From: Lachnospiraceae bacterium
GTDB lineage: Bacteria; Bacillota_A; Clostridia; Lachnospirales; Lachnospiraceae
Assembly: GCA_003446335.1 (NCBI GenBank)
Contig: DMAZ01000208.1
Coordinates: forward strand, 266-13,820
DNA length: 13,555 bases
Direction: 5' to 3'
Positions 1 to 6,687 of this stretch are shown one piece after another. The notes below the pieces were generated by a model. The model had not been told where the DNA came from, ran no database searches, and saw only the letters and a list, made by a program, of their open reading frames with translations. The position numbers were made by a program, and so were the translations under genes. Position 1 is the first letter of the stretch, and every line of letters starts with the position of its first letter.

Positions 1-155
1 ACGGCGGCACGGATGACGGCGGCACAGACGACGGCGGAGCAGATGACGGCGGTGAGGACGACGGCGGCATGGATGACGGCGGCGCGGATGACGGCGGTGC
101 GGATGACGGCGGCAGTGCCGATGATGACGGAACAATTTATGACGAGATAGGCTGA
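1..155 (+). CDS. C-terminal end of a DDGGx-repeat protein (partial)
   Basis: An open frame enters from the left edge and stops with TGA at 153-155, so only about 50 codons are visible. They encode seven complete Asp-Asp-Gly-Gly-x units (x = T, A, E, M, A, A, S in order), preceded by part of another unit. A short tail follows, reading A-DDDG-TIYDEIG. The composition is almost wholly Asp, Gly and small residues, so the tail must be very acidic and disordered. No catalytic domain is visible and I do not recognise the family. Such tails often end surface or secreted proteins and can bind calcium or act as spacers, but that is inference. The gene lies 157 bp before the O-acyltransferase gene on the same strand, so a link to cell-surface polymers is possible but not shown. 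Confidence 0.75.
   Translation, partial: GGTDDGGTDDGGADDGGEDDGGMDDGGADDGGADDGGSADDDGTIYDEIG
3..116 (+). repeat. 15-bp tandem repeat encoding DDGGx
   Basis: A 15-bp unit (GAYGACGGCGGN plus one variable codon) repeats without gaps: seven complete copies span 12-116, with a partial copy before them. The third positions and the fifth codon vary while the Asp-Asp-Gly-Gly frame is kept, which points to selection on the protein. Because the unit length is a multiple of three, gain or loss of units would stay in frame. Confidence 0.85.
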
Positions 156-172
156 TAACCTGCCTTGAGTGG

Positions 173-267
173 GGCTGTCGCACCGGGCAATGTCACCACT
201 GTATATAACAGGCATTTACAAATGCCGCCTGCTATATATAGTGGCGTCAGGCCTTCGTGCGGCAGCC
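173..267. repeat. 95-nt imperfect inverted repeat (long hairpin)
   Basis: The stretch folds back on itself nearly completely. The outer arms, 173-183 (GGCTGTCGCAC) and 257-267 (GTGCGGCAGCC), pair over 11 positions with one G-U. The middle arms, 196-207 and 233-244, pair over 12 positions (CCACTGTATATA with TATATATAGTGG, one G-U). The tip pairs GGCATTT at 211-217 with AAATGCC at 220-226. No run of T follows on either strand, so it is not a standard intrinsic terminator. It sits between the end of the repeat protein and the O-acyltransferase gene and could limit read-through, stabilise an mRNA end, or be a small palindromic element. Its function is unknown. Confidence 0.7.
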
Positions 268-312
268 TCATTCTGTAAGTCTTAAGATCTATGTGACGGA
301 GAGGGTATCCAC

Positions 313-1821
313 ATGAGCCTTAACTCATTGGCTTTCGTATTATTTGTCTTTATTTCCGTAACAGTCTATTACCTGATCCCGGGAAGATATCAATGGTTCT
401 GGCTCCTTACGGTGAGTTATTTTTACTATATTGTGAACAGCGCCGGTCTCACCTGCTTTCTTATTACCACTACGGTCTCGACATGGTATGCCGGCATACT
501 TCTTTCAAAGGAAGAGGATGATAAAAAGAGGCGCCTCATTACAATTCTGACGCTGTTTCTGAATTTCGGAATTCTGGGAGTTCTTAAATATACCAATTTT
601 ATCATCTTCAACATCAACCAGATCACACATGGAAATCTATCTTTTGCGGATTTTCTTCTCCCGATCGGTATTTCCTTTTATACATTTCAGTCGATGGGCT
701 ATCTTCTCGATGTGTGCTGGAGAAGACAGACGGCAGAGAAAAACCTTTTGAGATTTGCTTTGTTCGTCTCGTTCTTTCCACAGATCCTGCAGGGACCTAT
801 AGCCAGATATTTCAGACTTGCAGACCAGTTCTACAGAGAGCACAGACCTGATCCGGGGAGAATGGAGAGAGCGCTTCTTCGTATATTATGGGGTTTCTTC
901 AAAAAGATGGTAATCGCGGACAATGCAGTCTACTTTGTCAATGCACTCTTCGATGACTATCGACAGTATCCCGGGCTGGCTGTTTTCGCTGTGCTGGCTT
1001 ATTCCATTCAGCTGTATGGTGATTTTTCCGGCGGAATAGATGTGGTCGTAGGGATTGGCATGCTCTTTGGCATTGAAATGGATGAGAATTTCAGACAGCC
1101 GTACTTCGCGGTCTCCATTTCGGATTTCTGGCATAGATGGCACATTACGCTGGGGACCTGGATGAAAGACTATGTTTTTTATCCGATTTCGCTGTCCGGG
1201 TGGATGGGGAAATTCAAAAAAGTATGTAAGAAACGCTTTGGCAGGCAGATCGCGAGAACGTTGCCGATCGCAATTGCGAATATCCTTGTCTTTCTGGTCG
1301 TCGGTGTGTGGCACGGAGCGGCCTGGAAGTATATTATTTACGGAATTTATAACGGTGTCATCATTGGTGTAAGCGGAATGCTTGCAAATGAGTTCCGTGA
1401 CATGAAAAAGAAATTTGGAATCGGGAAAGAATCTGCCCGCTTTCATCTGTTCCAGGTCGTAAGAACATTTGTCCTGGTCAACATCAGCTGGTTCTTTGAC
1501 CGGGCGGATACGGTGGGGCAGGCATTTGCCATGATGAAGAATGCGGTCACGCATTTTACGCCCGGAGAACTTTTGAATGTGCCGGTCGGACCCGGGGGAA
1601 GCACAAATTTTACGTTGATTGCCATCGTTATAATTCTGTTCGGCACAGCTGTTCTGTTCACGATCGGTCTACTTCGTGAACGGGGATGTGATGTGGCTGC
1701 CTGGATCCTGCAGAGGCCTCCGGCCCTGAGGATAGCTGTCTACCTGATGCTGCTTATGACGCTTCCTGCGCTGGGTCAGCCTCCGGCGATAACGGGAGGA
1801 TTTATTTATGCGCAGTTCTGA
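313..1821 (+). CDS. MBOAT-family O-acyltransferase (AlgI/DltB/PatA-like)
   Basis: This 502-residue polytopic membrane protein belongs to the membrane-bound O-acyltransferases, which pass acyl groups across the membrane to extracellular polymers. Hydrophobic segments run along the whole length. Family landmarks are LPIGISFYTFQSMGYLLDV at 116-134, DFSGGIDVVVGIG at 237-249, FWHRWHITL at 272-280 (His274, His277) and the conserved active-site histidine in GVWHGAAW at 331-338 (His334). The length is typical of AlgI-like proteins. The start is supported by GGAGAGGG at 298-305, seven bases upstream. The next gene, 40 bp on, encodes an SGNH-like partner, the pairing known from alginate and peptidoglycan acetylation. 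The absence of dltA or dltC nearby argues against D-alanylation. The acceptor polymer cannot be told from sequence. Confidence 0.93.
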   Translation: MSLNSLAFVLFVFISVTVYYLIPGRYQWFWLLTVSYFYYIVNSAGLTCFLITTTVSTWYAGILLSKEEDDKKRRLITILTLFLNFGILGVLKYTNFIIFNINQITHGNLSFADFLLPIGISFYTFQSMGYLLDVCWRRQTAEKNLLRFALFVSFFPQILQGPIARYFRLADQFYREHRPDPGRMERALLRILWGFFKKMVIADNAVYFVNALFDDYRQYPGLAVFAVLAYSIQLYGDFSGGIDVVVGIGMLFGIEMDENFRQPYFAVSISDFWHRWHITLGTWMKDYVFYPISLSGWMGKFKKVCKKRFGRQIARTLPIAIANILVFLVVGVWHGAAWKYIIYGIYNGVIIGVSGMLANEFRDMKKKFGIGKESARFHLFQVVRTFVLVNISWFFDRADTVGQAFAMMKNAVTHFTPGELLNVPVGPGGSTNFTLIAIVIILFGTAVLFTIGLLRERGCDVAAWILQRPPALRIAVYLMLLMTLPALGQPPAITGGFIYAQF

Positions 1822-1860
1822 AAACGCGTCTGTGACATATAAGGAATGGGGGAATATACT

Positions 1861-2826
1861 ATGCATCGTTATAAGAAAGCCGCTGTGATATGTGTACTTG
1901 CGGTATTTCTGGCTGCAAATATCCTTCTGTCATATATTCTTTATCCCTATACATATACACGGGCCATGTTCCATACGATACGCACATCTTCCTATGACAC
2001 ACTGATCGTGGGGGGATCTCATTCCAAATGCGGCATCGATCCGTCTGTCCTGAAATCGGTCGCGGGAATACGGGCTGTCAACGCCGCACAGGGAGGTGAG
2101 CATACGATGGATATGTATTATCTTGTGCGGGAGGCAGCCTCCAATACGGATTTAAAACGTGTAATTTGTGAAATCGATCCTTCTTATTGGGTAGCAGAGC
2201 CGAATCAGACGCAGGAGTATGTTTCCGTATATCATGAATACCCCATAACGAGCCGTAAAATCGGTTATTTTGTCGATAAAATGCTGCAGGCTGATTTTCG
2301 AACAGCACCGTTCGAGTGGTACCTGTACAGAAAGCAGATCGGGCACCTTCCGGGACTTGTCCGGGAAAAGGTCAGCCGCTCTTACAGGGAGTATGATATC
2401 TCACAGTTCACGGATGAGGTACAAAGCTATCACGAGGATGGTTTTATTGCAAGATTCCGTGTAGATGCCGGAACGACGAGGGAAGATACACCCGCACTCT
2501 GGAATTACGAGGAATATAATCCGGATGAGCAGATGTATTTTGAGAAGCTTGCGGATTTCTGCCGAAAATCAGATATAGAAATCGTGACCGTGATTACACC
2601 GATTCCGAATTCTACATATGAGTCTTATATGGATTCATACAAGGATGCCTCAGATTATTTTGAGGCATATATGGATAAGAAGGGAATAAGGTTTCTGAAT
2701 TACGTAAGTAAAGACAGAGGAACCGCGGGAATATCATATGATCCGGATGATTTTTGCGATAATGAAGGGCATATGTTCGAGGACACTGCCGCTGCGTTCA
2801 CGGAAGTGCTGGCTCAGGATCTGTAA
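1861..2826 (+). CDS. Membrane-anchored SGNH/GDSL-like protein, probable O-acylation partner
   Basis: This is a 321-residue protein with one N-terminal membrane segment (about residues 7-28) and the rest presumably outside the cell. GGSHSKCGIDP at 51-61 looks like SGNH block I with Ser53 as nucleophile. NAAQGG at 74-79 fits the block II glycine region. DFCDNEGH at 297-304 near the C-terminus would supply Asp300 and His304. This layout resembles AlgJ/AlgX- and DltD-like proteins that work with an MBOAT channel. I prefer the ATG at 1861 to the in-frame ATG at 1846, because GGGGGA at 1848-1853 lies eight bases before 1861 while nothing suitable precedes 1846. Its place between the MBOAT gene and the next membrane gene, with gaps of 40 and 23 bp, suggests one operon. 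The function rests on context plus motifs, so it is less certain than the MBOAT call. Confidence 0.72.
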   Translation: MHRYKKAAVICVLAVFLAANILLSYILYPYTYTRAMFHTIRTSSYDTLIVGGSHSKCGIDPSVLKSVAGIRAVNAAQGGEHTMDMYYLVREAASNTDLKRVICEIDPSYWVAEPNQTQEYVSVYHEYPITSRKIGYFVDKMLQADFRTAPFEWYLYRKQIGHLPGLVREKVSRSYREYDISQFTDEVQSYHEDGFIARFRVDAGTTREDTPALWNYEEYNPDEQMYFEKLADFCRKSDIEIVTVITPIPNSTYESYMDSYKDASDYFEAYMDKKGIRFLNYVSKDRGTAGISYDPDDFCDNEGHMFEDTAAAFTEVLAQDL

Positions 2827-2849
2827 ATCTGTGAGAGGGGAGAATACCT

Positions 2850-3719
2850 ATGATCAGAAAGATATACGAGAAAATGAAAGAACCTCTGGACTTTGTTCTG
2901 AAAGTCATGAAAAAGAGCAGCCGTGACGGGACAGCCGCTTTTTCAGCCCAGTCTGCGTTTTTTATTCTGATGTCAGTCTTTCCGTTCACAATGCTCATTC
3001 TTCAGCTTATGAAATATGTCCCGATCAGTCAGGAGAACCTTCTTCTTGCGGTGGATACCGTTTTTCCCGATTATCTGCTGCCGACTATTCATGAGATCCT
3101 GCAGGAGATATATTCTTCTTCATTCGGTCTCGTTGCGGTAACGGTAGTGACAACGCTGTGGGCGTCCTCGAAGGCAGTGCACGCCATGCAGCAGGGACTC
3201 GGCCGGATCTGCAATGAGGAGAGAGTTACGAACTGGTTCTTCGTAAGAGCCTGGGCTGTACTGTATACGTTCCTTATGGCTGTTTTTATTGTTTTTGCGG
3301 TAGTCATGGTCGTTTTCTGGCAGAGGATCCGAACGATTCTGATTCATTACCGCCCGCGGGGAATATCGCTGCACGTTTATTCATCCTTGCTGCAGGCGGT
3401 CTATATGATTTTGCTGGTCACCCTGGTATTTGCCATGATGTATAAGCTGTTCACGCATAAAAAGCTCAGGTTCATTGATCAGCTGCCGGGGGCCCTTCTG
3501 GCGTCTTTAGGATGTTATGGCTTCTCCCTGTTCGTGACAATTTACATCAGCGAATTTCACGGTTTTTCCATGTACGGAAGTCTTACGACACTGACCCTGG
3601 TCATGTTCTGGCTGTATTTCTGCAATTACTTCATAATGATTGGCGCAGAAGTAAATGAGGTGATGCGAAGAGAACGTGAGATGAATCATGCGATGAAGGC
3701 AATTGGTGTCAGGAAGTAA
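2850..3719 (+). CDS. YihY/virulence factor BrkB family membrane protein
   Basis: This is a 289-residue protein with about six membrane segments. The family pattern is clear: DGTAAFSAQSAFFILMSVFPF at 26-46, the LWASSKAVHAMQQGL stretch at 103-117, and the C-terminal GALLASLGCYGFSLFV...YGSLTTLTLVMFWLYFCNYFIMIGAEVNEV region at 214-271. The family (formerly misnamed ribonuclease BN) is widespread, and its biochemical role is not settled. GAGAGGGGAG at 2833-2842 supports the start. It begins 23 bp after the SGNH-like gene and is probably co-transcribed with it. Its last 11 bp overlap the end of the convergent binding-protein gene, leaving no room for a terminator between the two. Confidence 0.92.
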   Translation: MIRKIYEKMKEPLDFVLKVMKKSSRDGTAAFSAQSAFFILMSVFPFTMLILQLMKYVPISQENLLLAVDTVFPDYLLPTIHEILQEIYSSSFGLVAVTVVTTLWASSKAVHAMQQGLGRICNEERVTNWFFVRAWAVLYTFLMAVFIVFAVVMVVFWQRIRTILIHYRPRGISLHVYSSLLQAVYMILLVTLVFAMMYKLFTHKKLRFIDQLPGALLASLGCYGFSLFVTIYISEFHGFSMYGSLTTLTLVMFWLYFCNYFIMIGAEVNEVMRREREMNHAMKAIGVRK

Positions 3720-4917
3720 CGGAAGAGGTATCTTTCACCGGGTCATACGCGGATGTCGAATCCTCCTCCGGGTCATACTGAGAATAAGGAATATACAGTT
3801 TGTTGTGAAGGTCATGCTCCTCGTCCCAGGCGTATCCGTCTGTGCCGTCGAGCATGTCTTTTTCTTCGGCTATATTTCTTGACAGATGCAGAATACACTC
3901 TGCCATGGCATCTGCATCCTGTTTGACAGTTCCGGTCATCTTTCCTTCCGCGATCAGCTTCCGGCCGGAAACGCTGGCATCCACGCCGAATACCGGTATT
4001 GTCGTGCAGGTACTATCTCCGAGGTTGTATCCATATGTCTCGAGTGCGCGGATGGCTCCTTCAGCCATCGTATCACTGTTGCAGATCACCAGCTCGATCA
4101 TATTGCCGACTTCTTCATTGTATTGCGTGAGATTGGTCAGCATGTAATCCTGAACGGCACTCAGGGACCATTTGCCTGTGAGATCAAGCTGGTAATTATC
4201 GACCGCTGACTGGTTGAAGTAATAAAGCCCGGGATGGCCTGCTGCCGCCAGGATGGCATCCGCATCCTCCACGGAGTATTTGGTCCGGTAAATTGCCTCG
4301 GCATTTTTGGCCTCGCCCTTGAAAAGGGCATAGCTGATTTTCCCGTCTCCGTTCAGATCGGTCTCATCGTAATGCTCCAGAAGATAGTTCCCGATCAGTT
4401 CGCCCTGAAGGTGTCCTGCCTCCGCGGGATCTGTTCCGACAAATGCTACATCGCTGTAGTAATTTAAGATGACGCCCTCGTCCCCGTTATCTTCGATTGA
4501 CCGGTTGAAAAAGATGACAGGTATGCCTGCCCGGTAGGCCCTCATGCAGATGGCATCGGTCGTGTTGGAAGAGCCGGAGTTCACAATGTTCACGATCAGA
4601 AGGCTGACGTCAGCGTTGATTGCCGCTTCGACCTGGCCATTCTGTGTGGCCTGATTGGAGGCGGCATCATATTCGTGGTAGGGAAAGCCTGCGGCGACCA
4701 GCTTCTGGGTCAGTGATGTGCGCACAGCGGAGATATAATTATCTGAGTAGTCGCAGTAAAACACTGCGACATTAAAGGGCGTGTCCTTGTCAGGCTGGGC
4801 GGTCTGTGTAAAATGTGAGGAGGCTGCGGAAGAACATCCTGCCAGAGCAAAAGGCAGAGACGTTGAGAGCAGCGCAATCAGAATTCTCCGCAATGTATGG
4901 GCGGTTCGTTTCATCAT
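3709..4917 (-). CDS. MglB-like galactose/glucose-type substrate-binding lipoprotein
   Basis: This is a 402-residue periplasmic-binding-protein-fold lipoprotein. The signal peptide ends in a lipobox LAGC with Cys28 as the lipidation site. The protein resembles E. coli MglB: a calcium loop DLNGDGKIS at 187-195, IFFNRS at 135-140, a Trp at 250 matching the stacking Trp, Arg211, ICNSD at 278-282 and FGVD at 310-313. From remembered alignment, some MglB sugar contacts differ (His152 to Asn205, Asp154 to Glu207, Asn256 to Gln333), so the ligand may not be galactose or glucose. A short tail repeats YDPEED and YDPVKD (381-396). AAAGGAGA at 4925-4932 supports the start; the ATG at 4914 is also possible. 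No ABC ATPase or permease gene is adjacent. It lies 123 bp downstream of lysR on the same strand. Confidence 0.88.
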   Translation of the reverse strand: MMKRTAHTLRRILIALLSTSLPFALAGCSSAASSHFTQTAQPDKDTPFNVAVFYCDYSDNYISAVRTSLTQKLVAAGFPYHEYDAASNQATQNGQVEAAINADVSLLIVNIVNSGSSNTTDAICMRAYRAGIPVIFFNRSIEDNGDEGVILNYYSDVAFVGTDPAEAGHLQGELIGNYLLEHYDETDLNGDGKISYALFKGEAKNAEAIYRTKYSVEDADAILAAAGHPGLYYFNQSAVDNYQLDLTGKWSLSAVQDYMLTNLTQYNEEVGNMIELVICNSDTMAEGAIRALETYGYNLGDSTCTTIPVFGVDASVSGRKLIAEGKMTGTVKQDADAMAECILHLSRNIAEEKDMLDGTDGYAWDEEHDLHNKLYIPYSQYDPEEDSTSAYDPVKDTSSVTS

Positions 4918-5040
4918 GGGAGGGTCTCCTTTGACGATGGAATGATGCGACGGATCTGTGGTAACAAAATACTTCGGCTTCTATCTGTGCTTTGTATATG
5001 TCCTAATTGTAACGCGTTTTCGGGCGTCTGTGTTCATAAA
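4918..5040. other. Spacer between lysR and the binding-protein gene
   Basis: This 123-bp stretch holds the ribosome binding site of the binding-protein gene (minus strand, 4925-4932) and an 8-bp palindrome AACGCGTT at 5011-5018. The palindrome has the central CG typical of LacI/CcpA-type operators, but the flanks match a catabolite-response element poorly. I see no convincing terminator after lysR, so read-through from lysR into the binding-protein gene is possible. Confidence 0.4.
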
Positions 5041-5988
5041 TCAGAGAAAAGGACTGCCGATTCCGAAAAGATCCCAGTGCTCTTTCATGCGTCCGGAATA
5101 TTCAAGGGCAAGTTCAATCAGATACTTGTCGGCCATAGTCAGAAATTTCGGCTGTACATAAATAATATACCAGTTCCAATGCGGATCATCATCAAGGAAG
5201 AACCAGGCAATATGATCATCGTGACGTGCCATTGACTGAGGGATGATGGTACAGCATAAGCCCTTTTCGACGAGCCGCCTGAGAGCAGTGTTCATGCCGG
5301 ATTCGAAAAGAATATTGGGGCTGAACCCTGCTTCTTCGAACAGGGGATCAATGACCTGACGCATGGTGGATCCTTCGAACATGAAGGCAAAAGTCTCCTT
5401 GCGGAATTTGTTCAGCGATATCGTACCGGGCTTTTTTCCGTACGGGGCAGCCTCCAGTGCGAGAGGATGTGTGGAAGGAATTCCGAGAATCAGTCTTTCT
5501 TCGCAGAGCTTCACACTTGCAAAGCGGCTGTCCGGATTGTCGGCTCGCATGATAAAAGCCATATCGAGGTTGTTTGATTTCAGAGACTTCTCCATCGTCG
5601 CGACAGTGCTCTCCATCATGCTGATTGTCACATTCGGATATTTTTTATGGAAAGCTTCTGAAATCTCAATTAAGAGGGATACTCCATGCTCGGAGGGCAG
5701 ACCGAGATTCATTCTCCCGCTTGGACTGTGGGAAAGATCTCGAATCTGCTGTTCAGTATTTTTTATCAGTCTGCGCATGACACGAGCGTTGCGGACATAT
5801 ATTTCACCTGCAGGCGTCAGCCGCAGGCTTTTTTTATTTCTGTAGAAAAGCGGTACACCAAGTTCATCTTCAAGTTTGAGGAGCTGCTGGTTCAGGCCGG
5901 ACTGCGAAATAAATACGGATTCGGCGGCTTTCGTTACGCTCTCATGCTCGGCAATGGCAATGATATAATCAAATATTTTCATATCCAT
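5041..5988 (-). CDS. LysR-family transcriptional regulator
   Basis: This 315-residue regulator has the N-terminal winged helix-turn-helix of LysR proteins. The region KIFDYIIAIAEHESVTKAAE (4-23) is followed by the recognition helix around SQSGLNQQLLKLEDELG (28-44) and FYRNKKSLRLTPAGE (48-62). The C-terminal co-inducer domain starts near residue 90. The start at 5988 is chosen because AGGAG at 5998-6002 lies nine bases upstream and because it puts the helix at the usual distance from the N-terminus. A longer reading from a TTG at 6030 has no ribosome binding site and would begin at the predicted transcription start. The gene is divergent from the TRAP operon, the classic arrangement for LysR control of the neighbouring genes, with an acid-like substrate or product as co-inducer. 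Autoregulation is likely given the palindrome over its own -10 box. Confidence 0.93.
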   Translation of the reverse strand: MDMKIFDYIIAIAEHESVTKAAESVFISQSGLNQQLLKLEDELGVPLFYRNKKSLRLTPAGEIYVRNARVMRRLIKNTEQQIRDLSHSPSGRMNLGLPSEHGVSLLIEISEAFHKKYPNVTISMMESTVATMEKSLKSNNLDMAFIMRADNPDSRFASVKLCEERLILGIPSTHPLALEAAPYGKKPGTISLNKFRKETFAFMFEGSTMRQVIDPLFEEAGFSPNILFESGMNTALRRLVEKGLCCTIIPQSMARHDDHIAWFFLDDDPHWNWYIIYVQPKFLTMADKYLIELALEYSGRMKEHWDLFGIGSPFL

Positions 5989-6035
5989 GAGTTTGAACTC
6001 CTGACTGTCAAAAATAATTAAAAGTGACAATAATT

Positions 6036-6046
6036 CTTATTATAAG
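6036..6046. promoter_or_regulatory. Palindrome CTTAT-T-ATAAG over the lysR -10 box
   Basis: CTTATTATAAG is a perfect inverted repeat with 5-bp arms around one base. It contains, on the minus strand, the TATAAT proposed as the lysR -10 box, so a protein bound here would block lysR transcription. The same half-site recurs upstream of dctQ, which suggests that LysR itself binds here. Confidence 0.5.
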
Positions 6047-6067
6047 TACGTAATCATTGTTTGAAAA
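6039..6067 (-). promoter_or_regulatory. Candidate lysR promoter
   Basis: Read on the minus strand, TTTTCA (6062-6067) and a perfect TATAAT (6039-6044) are separated by 17 bases. The predicted transcription start near 6032 lies about 45 bases before the lysR ATG at 5988. The -35 box is weak (4 of 6). Confidence 0.5.
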
Positions 6068-6085
6068 TTTGAAAAATACTGCATA

Positions 6086-6103
6086 ATAAGAAGTATTACT
6101 TAT
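6086..6103. promoter_or_regulatory. Candidate LysR binding site upstream of dctQ
   Basis: ATAAG (6086-6090) and CTTAT (6099-6103) form an inverted repeat with an 8-bp spacer. Its centre is about 66 bases before the predicted dctQ transcription start near 6161. That matches the usual location of the LysR recognition site, around -65. A further CTTAT at 6130-6134 overlaps the -35 box, where LysR activation sites usually lie. The assignment is by pattern only. Confidence 0.5.
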
Positions 6104-6125
6104 GATTATTAGAAAAATAACCATC

Positions 6126-6154
6126 TTTACTTATTAATATACCGTTAGTAAAAT
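6126..6154 (+). promoter_or_regulatory. Candidate TRAP operon promoter
   Basis: TTTACT (6126-6131, 4 of 6) and TAAAAT (6149-6154, 5 of 6) are separated by 17 bases. The predicted start is near 6161, about 38 bases before the dctQ ATG. A weak -35 box fits a promoter that needs an activator. Confidence 0.5.
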
Positions 6155-6198
6155 CAAATTACAAGATAAACGTGAAGTTTTCAGAAAGGAAGGTAATA

Positions 6199-6684
6199 AT
6201 GAAAGCACTGAAATGGGTAGATCTTCATCTTGAAGAACTCTGTCTCACAGTTCTTCTTTTGGTCCTGACATGTCTTGTCACGGTCAATGTCGTTCTCCGA
6301 TACATTCTCGGAAGCGGTCTTACATGGAGTGAGGCGATCTGTCGTTACTGTCTTGTCTACTCTACATTTTTTACAATCGCTCACTGGGTCCGTCGCGGCA
6401 GCGGCATTGCCGTCGATTTCGTTGTTCAGCTCGTTCCGAAATCTGTTGCTGATATATTCGGCTGGATCGTAAGGATCATCATGATAGCTTTTTTTGCAAT
6501 TCTCTTTAAATCTTCCATCAGTGTTCTGAAAAGCGTATATGCCTCCGGGACAACGGACGGGACGCTCGGATTTAACATGGCATACATTTATCTGGCCTGT
6601 GTGATCGGATTTGCCGATGCGCTAATCAGAAGTATACAGGTCTTTATACTGGAACTGCCGATGTTCAGGGCGAAGGAGGCTTAA
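6199..6684 (+). CDS. dctQ: TRAP transporter small permease subunit (DctQ)
   Basis: This 161-residue protein has four hydrophobic segments. It carries the DctQ signature NVVLRYILGSGLTWSEAICRYCLVYSTFF at about 30-58. DctQ is the small membrane subunit of sodium-driven tripartite (TRAP) carriers and holds the large subunit DctM in the cytoplasmic membrane. The start at 6199 is preferred to an in-frame ATG at 6172, because AAAGGAAGG at 6186-6194 sits just before it. It is the first gene of the TRAP operon, and dctM follows after 3 bp. Confidence 0.93.
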   Translation: MKALKWVDLHLEELCLTVLLLVLTCLVTVNVVLRYILGSGLTWSEAICRYCLVYSTFFTIAHWVRRGSGIAVDFVVQLVPKSVADIFGWIVRIIMIAFFAILFKSSISVLKSVYASGTTDGTLGFNMAYIYLACVIGFADALIRSIQVFILELPMFRAKEA

Positions 6685-6687
6685 ATC

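Noticed and set aside
886..1554. 222-codon open frame antisense to the MBOAT gene
   Set aside because: It lies wholly within a well-supported gene, has no recognisable motif and follows from the codon use of the other strand.
5008..5023. Catabolite-response-like site around AACGCGTT before the binding-protein gene
   Set aside because: The central palindrome is good but the flanks miss several consensus positions; too weak to annotate without data on other sites.
5989..6030. Longer LysR start at TTG 6030
   Set aside because: There is no ribosome binding site, the extra residues are outside the family alignment, and the predicted transcription start is near 6032.
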